A DNA stretch of 64,000 nt, taken from Blattamonas nauphoetae (lineage: Eukaryota > Preaxostyla > Oxymonadida). Location of the stretch: positions 496,001-560,000 of the forward strand of contig JARBJD010000012.1 in the NCBI GenBank assembly GCA_033064195.1. The letters run 5' to 3'. The notes under the pieces were generated by a model. It made no database searches and was not told where the DNA came from. It saw only the letters and a list, made by a program, of their open reading frames with translations. This document shows positions 62,174 to 64,000 of this stretch, one piece after another (within the stretch, counting starts at the first letter, position 1; each line of letters starts with the position of its first letter). A program made the translations under genes and the position numbers.

Positions 62174-64000
62174 TCATGAAGTGTTTTTTTGTTTCCCAGA
62201 GTTCTTTTTGGGGAATTTCGGACGACCGACTTGCTTCTGAACATTGTGCGACGGTTTGTACGCTGGATGAGTAGGATCAACAGAAAAAGAAGAATCAGAA
62301 AAAAGAGCTGAAAATCGTGGATCAGTTGATATCGATTCAGCAGCCTGCTTCTCAAATTCCGCCCGATTCCTCTCCTTCTTCAGGATCGTCTCCACTTGCT
62401 CCACAACCTCTTTCTTCTTCGACTGAAGAAGAGACGACTTCTTCTTCAGTGTCTCGTCGTCCTTCTCATCCAAGTCGAGCAAGCGTCTCGTTTCCTTCTG
62501 TCTCTCCAGATCCTCTTCTTCCTTCCGAAGAGCATGCAGCATTTTGTTCACATCTCGCTGCTTCTCCCGCTTCGCCTTCTTCAACTTCCGACGGGACACT
62601 GCCCCGTCCTCAGAGCTGTCGTCGTCGAAGGGGATGTCGGGGCGAGGGGCATCGCGGTCGGTTTTGGGCTTCTTTTTCCGCTCTAGCTTCTCCCGTCTCT
62701 TCTTCCGCTCTTCCTTCTCCTTCTTCTCTTGTTCTCGCTCTTTCATCCGAGACTCCTTCATCTTCTTCCGTTTTTTGATTTCCTCTTCGCCCAACTGTGC
62801 CTCCTTCCGCTTCTGCCTCTCCTCCTTCACATCTGCTGACCCATCAAAGAACAAATCTCGTCCGAATCCCTTCACCTGCGGCACTCCATCCCTCCGCTGA
62901 CTTCTCGGCTTCCACTCTCGCTCCTTCTTCTTTCTCCCGCCTTCCTCGCTGTCACTGTCAGACTGCTCCAAGTTGAGTGGCTCAAAGTCGATCAGGAGGT
63001 CGTCGCCCTTTCCGCCCTCCGACTCCGACTCGCCCTTCCCCACTCCGAGCAGTTCCATGTACTCGTTCTTGTTCATTCTGAACGTTGACTCTTTCTGTGG
63101 TTTGTCGTCGTCCTCAACATCACTTCCACTTTCGTCTGCGTCTGACTCTTCGTCATTCGATGCAATGTACTGTTCCAGCTCTTCCTCGTCCAGCGCGCCT
63201 TTCAAAGAGCGGGTGCTCAGCAGCTTCTCTCGTTCACGATCTGGCCTGTCCCACGTGCTTTCCACTCCACTCTGCGCGAAGGCGGCATTTGGAGCGGAGG
63301 GAGGACGGTACTTCTTCCCGTCGGAGGGACCGAAGAGGCGAGAGGCGTCTGTTTCGGTGAAGACATCTCTGGGAAGGGAAAGGGAGGAGAATCAAAAGAG
63401 AAGGCCAGATGAAAGACGAGAGGAATAAAAATGGACAAAACAGAATCATTCCACATCCACCCCTCCCACAAACACAGGCTCCTCATCAAAAGTCTCCTCG
63501 TCGGGCACGACTCGCAGGTCGAGTGCGTTTCCGCTGTCCATAATCTCGACGTCGTTGCACTCGGCGTAGATGTGGTTGGCTGTGGCGACGGAGTCAAAGT
63601 CGGCGACGGCGTAGAAATAGCGCAGTTTGGACGCTTCGTACTCTCTCATCGCCTCGTTCTCCTTCTGCTTCTCTTCTGAGAGCTCGCGGGAGCTTTTGAG
63701 GTGGGTGCCGGGAGAGGCAGAATCATCCGTCGACGACTCTTGTTCTTGTTCTTCGTTGACTTCGATTTCTTCGTCCTTCTGCATCATCTCATCAAGAGAG
63801 ACACCATGCAGCGCAGCGATGACGGCTTGAGGACCATCTGAAATGTCTTTTTGCATCATCTTCTTCCCAAATTCAGACAGATACAGTTTGATGGTTTTAA
63901 GTGATCCTGTTGAAGGAAGTGCAGACTTCAGACAGAGGTAGATGTCCTTTAGCTATGAAACCGTGGGATAATAATAGAAAGTGGGATACATGGACAGTTT
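62174..64000 (-). CDS. ESF1: ESF1, small-subunit processome protein (5' end outside window)
   Basis: A nucleolar factor needed for 18S rRNA production. Visible exons: 64000-63990 (partial), 63952-63474 and 63368-62174, about 561 residues, with introns of 37 and 105 nt. The upstream conserved block has IKLYLSEFGKKMM, SKLRYFYAVADFDSVATANH and IYAECNDVEIMDSGNALDLR. Then, across the 105-nt intron, come TFDEEPVDVFTETDAS and VESTWDRPDRERE. The middle is a long acidic and Lys-rich region. The C-terminal ESF1 signature is DPRFSALFSDSSFSVDPTHP. The 5' splice site at 63473 (GTTTGT) was chosen because it joins TFDEEP to DV as in other ESF1 proteins. The N-terminal part lies beyond the window. Confidence 0.93.

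Noticed and set aside
1-64000. Transposons, LTR elements, CRISPR arrays, rRNA genes, bacterial operons
   Set aside because: No transposase, reverse transcriptase, capsid or integrase motifs, no direct-repeat arrays, and every gene cluster lacks operon spacing and ribosome-binding sites.

Overview
This is a gene-dense nuclear window from a unicellular eukaryote. About 26 protein genes sit on both strands with very short spacers. Almost every gene has spliceosomal GT-AG introns, most of them 25-65 nt and many matching GTATNN, GTTTGT or GTCTGN at the 5' end. TAA, TAG and TGA all end proteins at family-appropriate places, so the standard code fits. A B9D1 transition-zone protein and a FAM184-like coiled-coil protein point to a flagellate. 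A flavodoxin/two-[4Fe-4S] protein typical of anaerobes suggests anaerobic metabolism. A metamonad such as an oxymonad (Preaxostyla) is my best guess. That is inference, not something the sequence proves. I saw no transposase, retroelement, CRISPR array or bacterial operon.

Layout. 1-4.7 kb: a partial Ser/Thr-rich protein, ribosomal protein S18, a probably lipid-anchored Smr protein, a secretory FKBP and a small type I membrane protein. 4.9-11.4 kb: a 2,144-residue TARBP1/Trm3-type tRNA 2'-O-methyltransferase. 11.4-19.6 kb: a hypothetical protein, a FAM184-like coiled-coil protein, the rRNA-modifying TSR3, a histidine phosphatase and a second coiled-coil protein. 19.9-23.5 kb: a surface protein with GPI-type ends and the flavodoxin-ferredoxin membrane protein. 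23.5-40.7 kb: importin alpha, TAF12, IMP4, PP4 regulatory subunit 3, dUTPase, a PP2C phosphatase, a second ARM-repeat protein, an m3C tRNA methyltransferase with an optional C-terminal extension, RRP8 and an NC2/DPB3-type histone-fold protein. 40.9-57.7 kb: one uninterrupted 5,596-codon frame for a membrane-anchored giant HECT-like protein. 57.8-64 kb: B9D1, a GPAT3/4-like acyltransferase, an 810-bp spacer with a tRNA-like element lying inside an inverted repeat, a CDC50 P4-ATPase subunit, and a 5'-partial ESF1.

How the genes relate. RPS18, TSR3, IMP4, RRP8 and ESF1 all serve the ribosome, mainly small-subunit or 18S processing. TARBP1 and METTL6 modify tRNA. B9D1 and probably FAM184 belong to the flagellar apparatus. 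The rest is ordinary housekeeping with no sign of co-transcription; neighbours are often divergent with 25-65 bp between start codons.

The most unusual points are start codons cut off as 3-nt exons (RPS18, TARBP1, IMP4), introns of 25-36 nt including frame-preserving ones, divergent genes whose start codons overlap, a splice choice that appears to fuse a 318-residue tail to METTL6, a giant HECT-like protein with an N-terminal membrane anchor and no recognisable catalytic cysteine, and the tRNA-like element. All exon structures were derived by eye from splice signals, reading phase and family homology; none has transcript support here.
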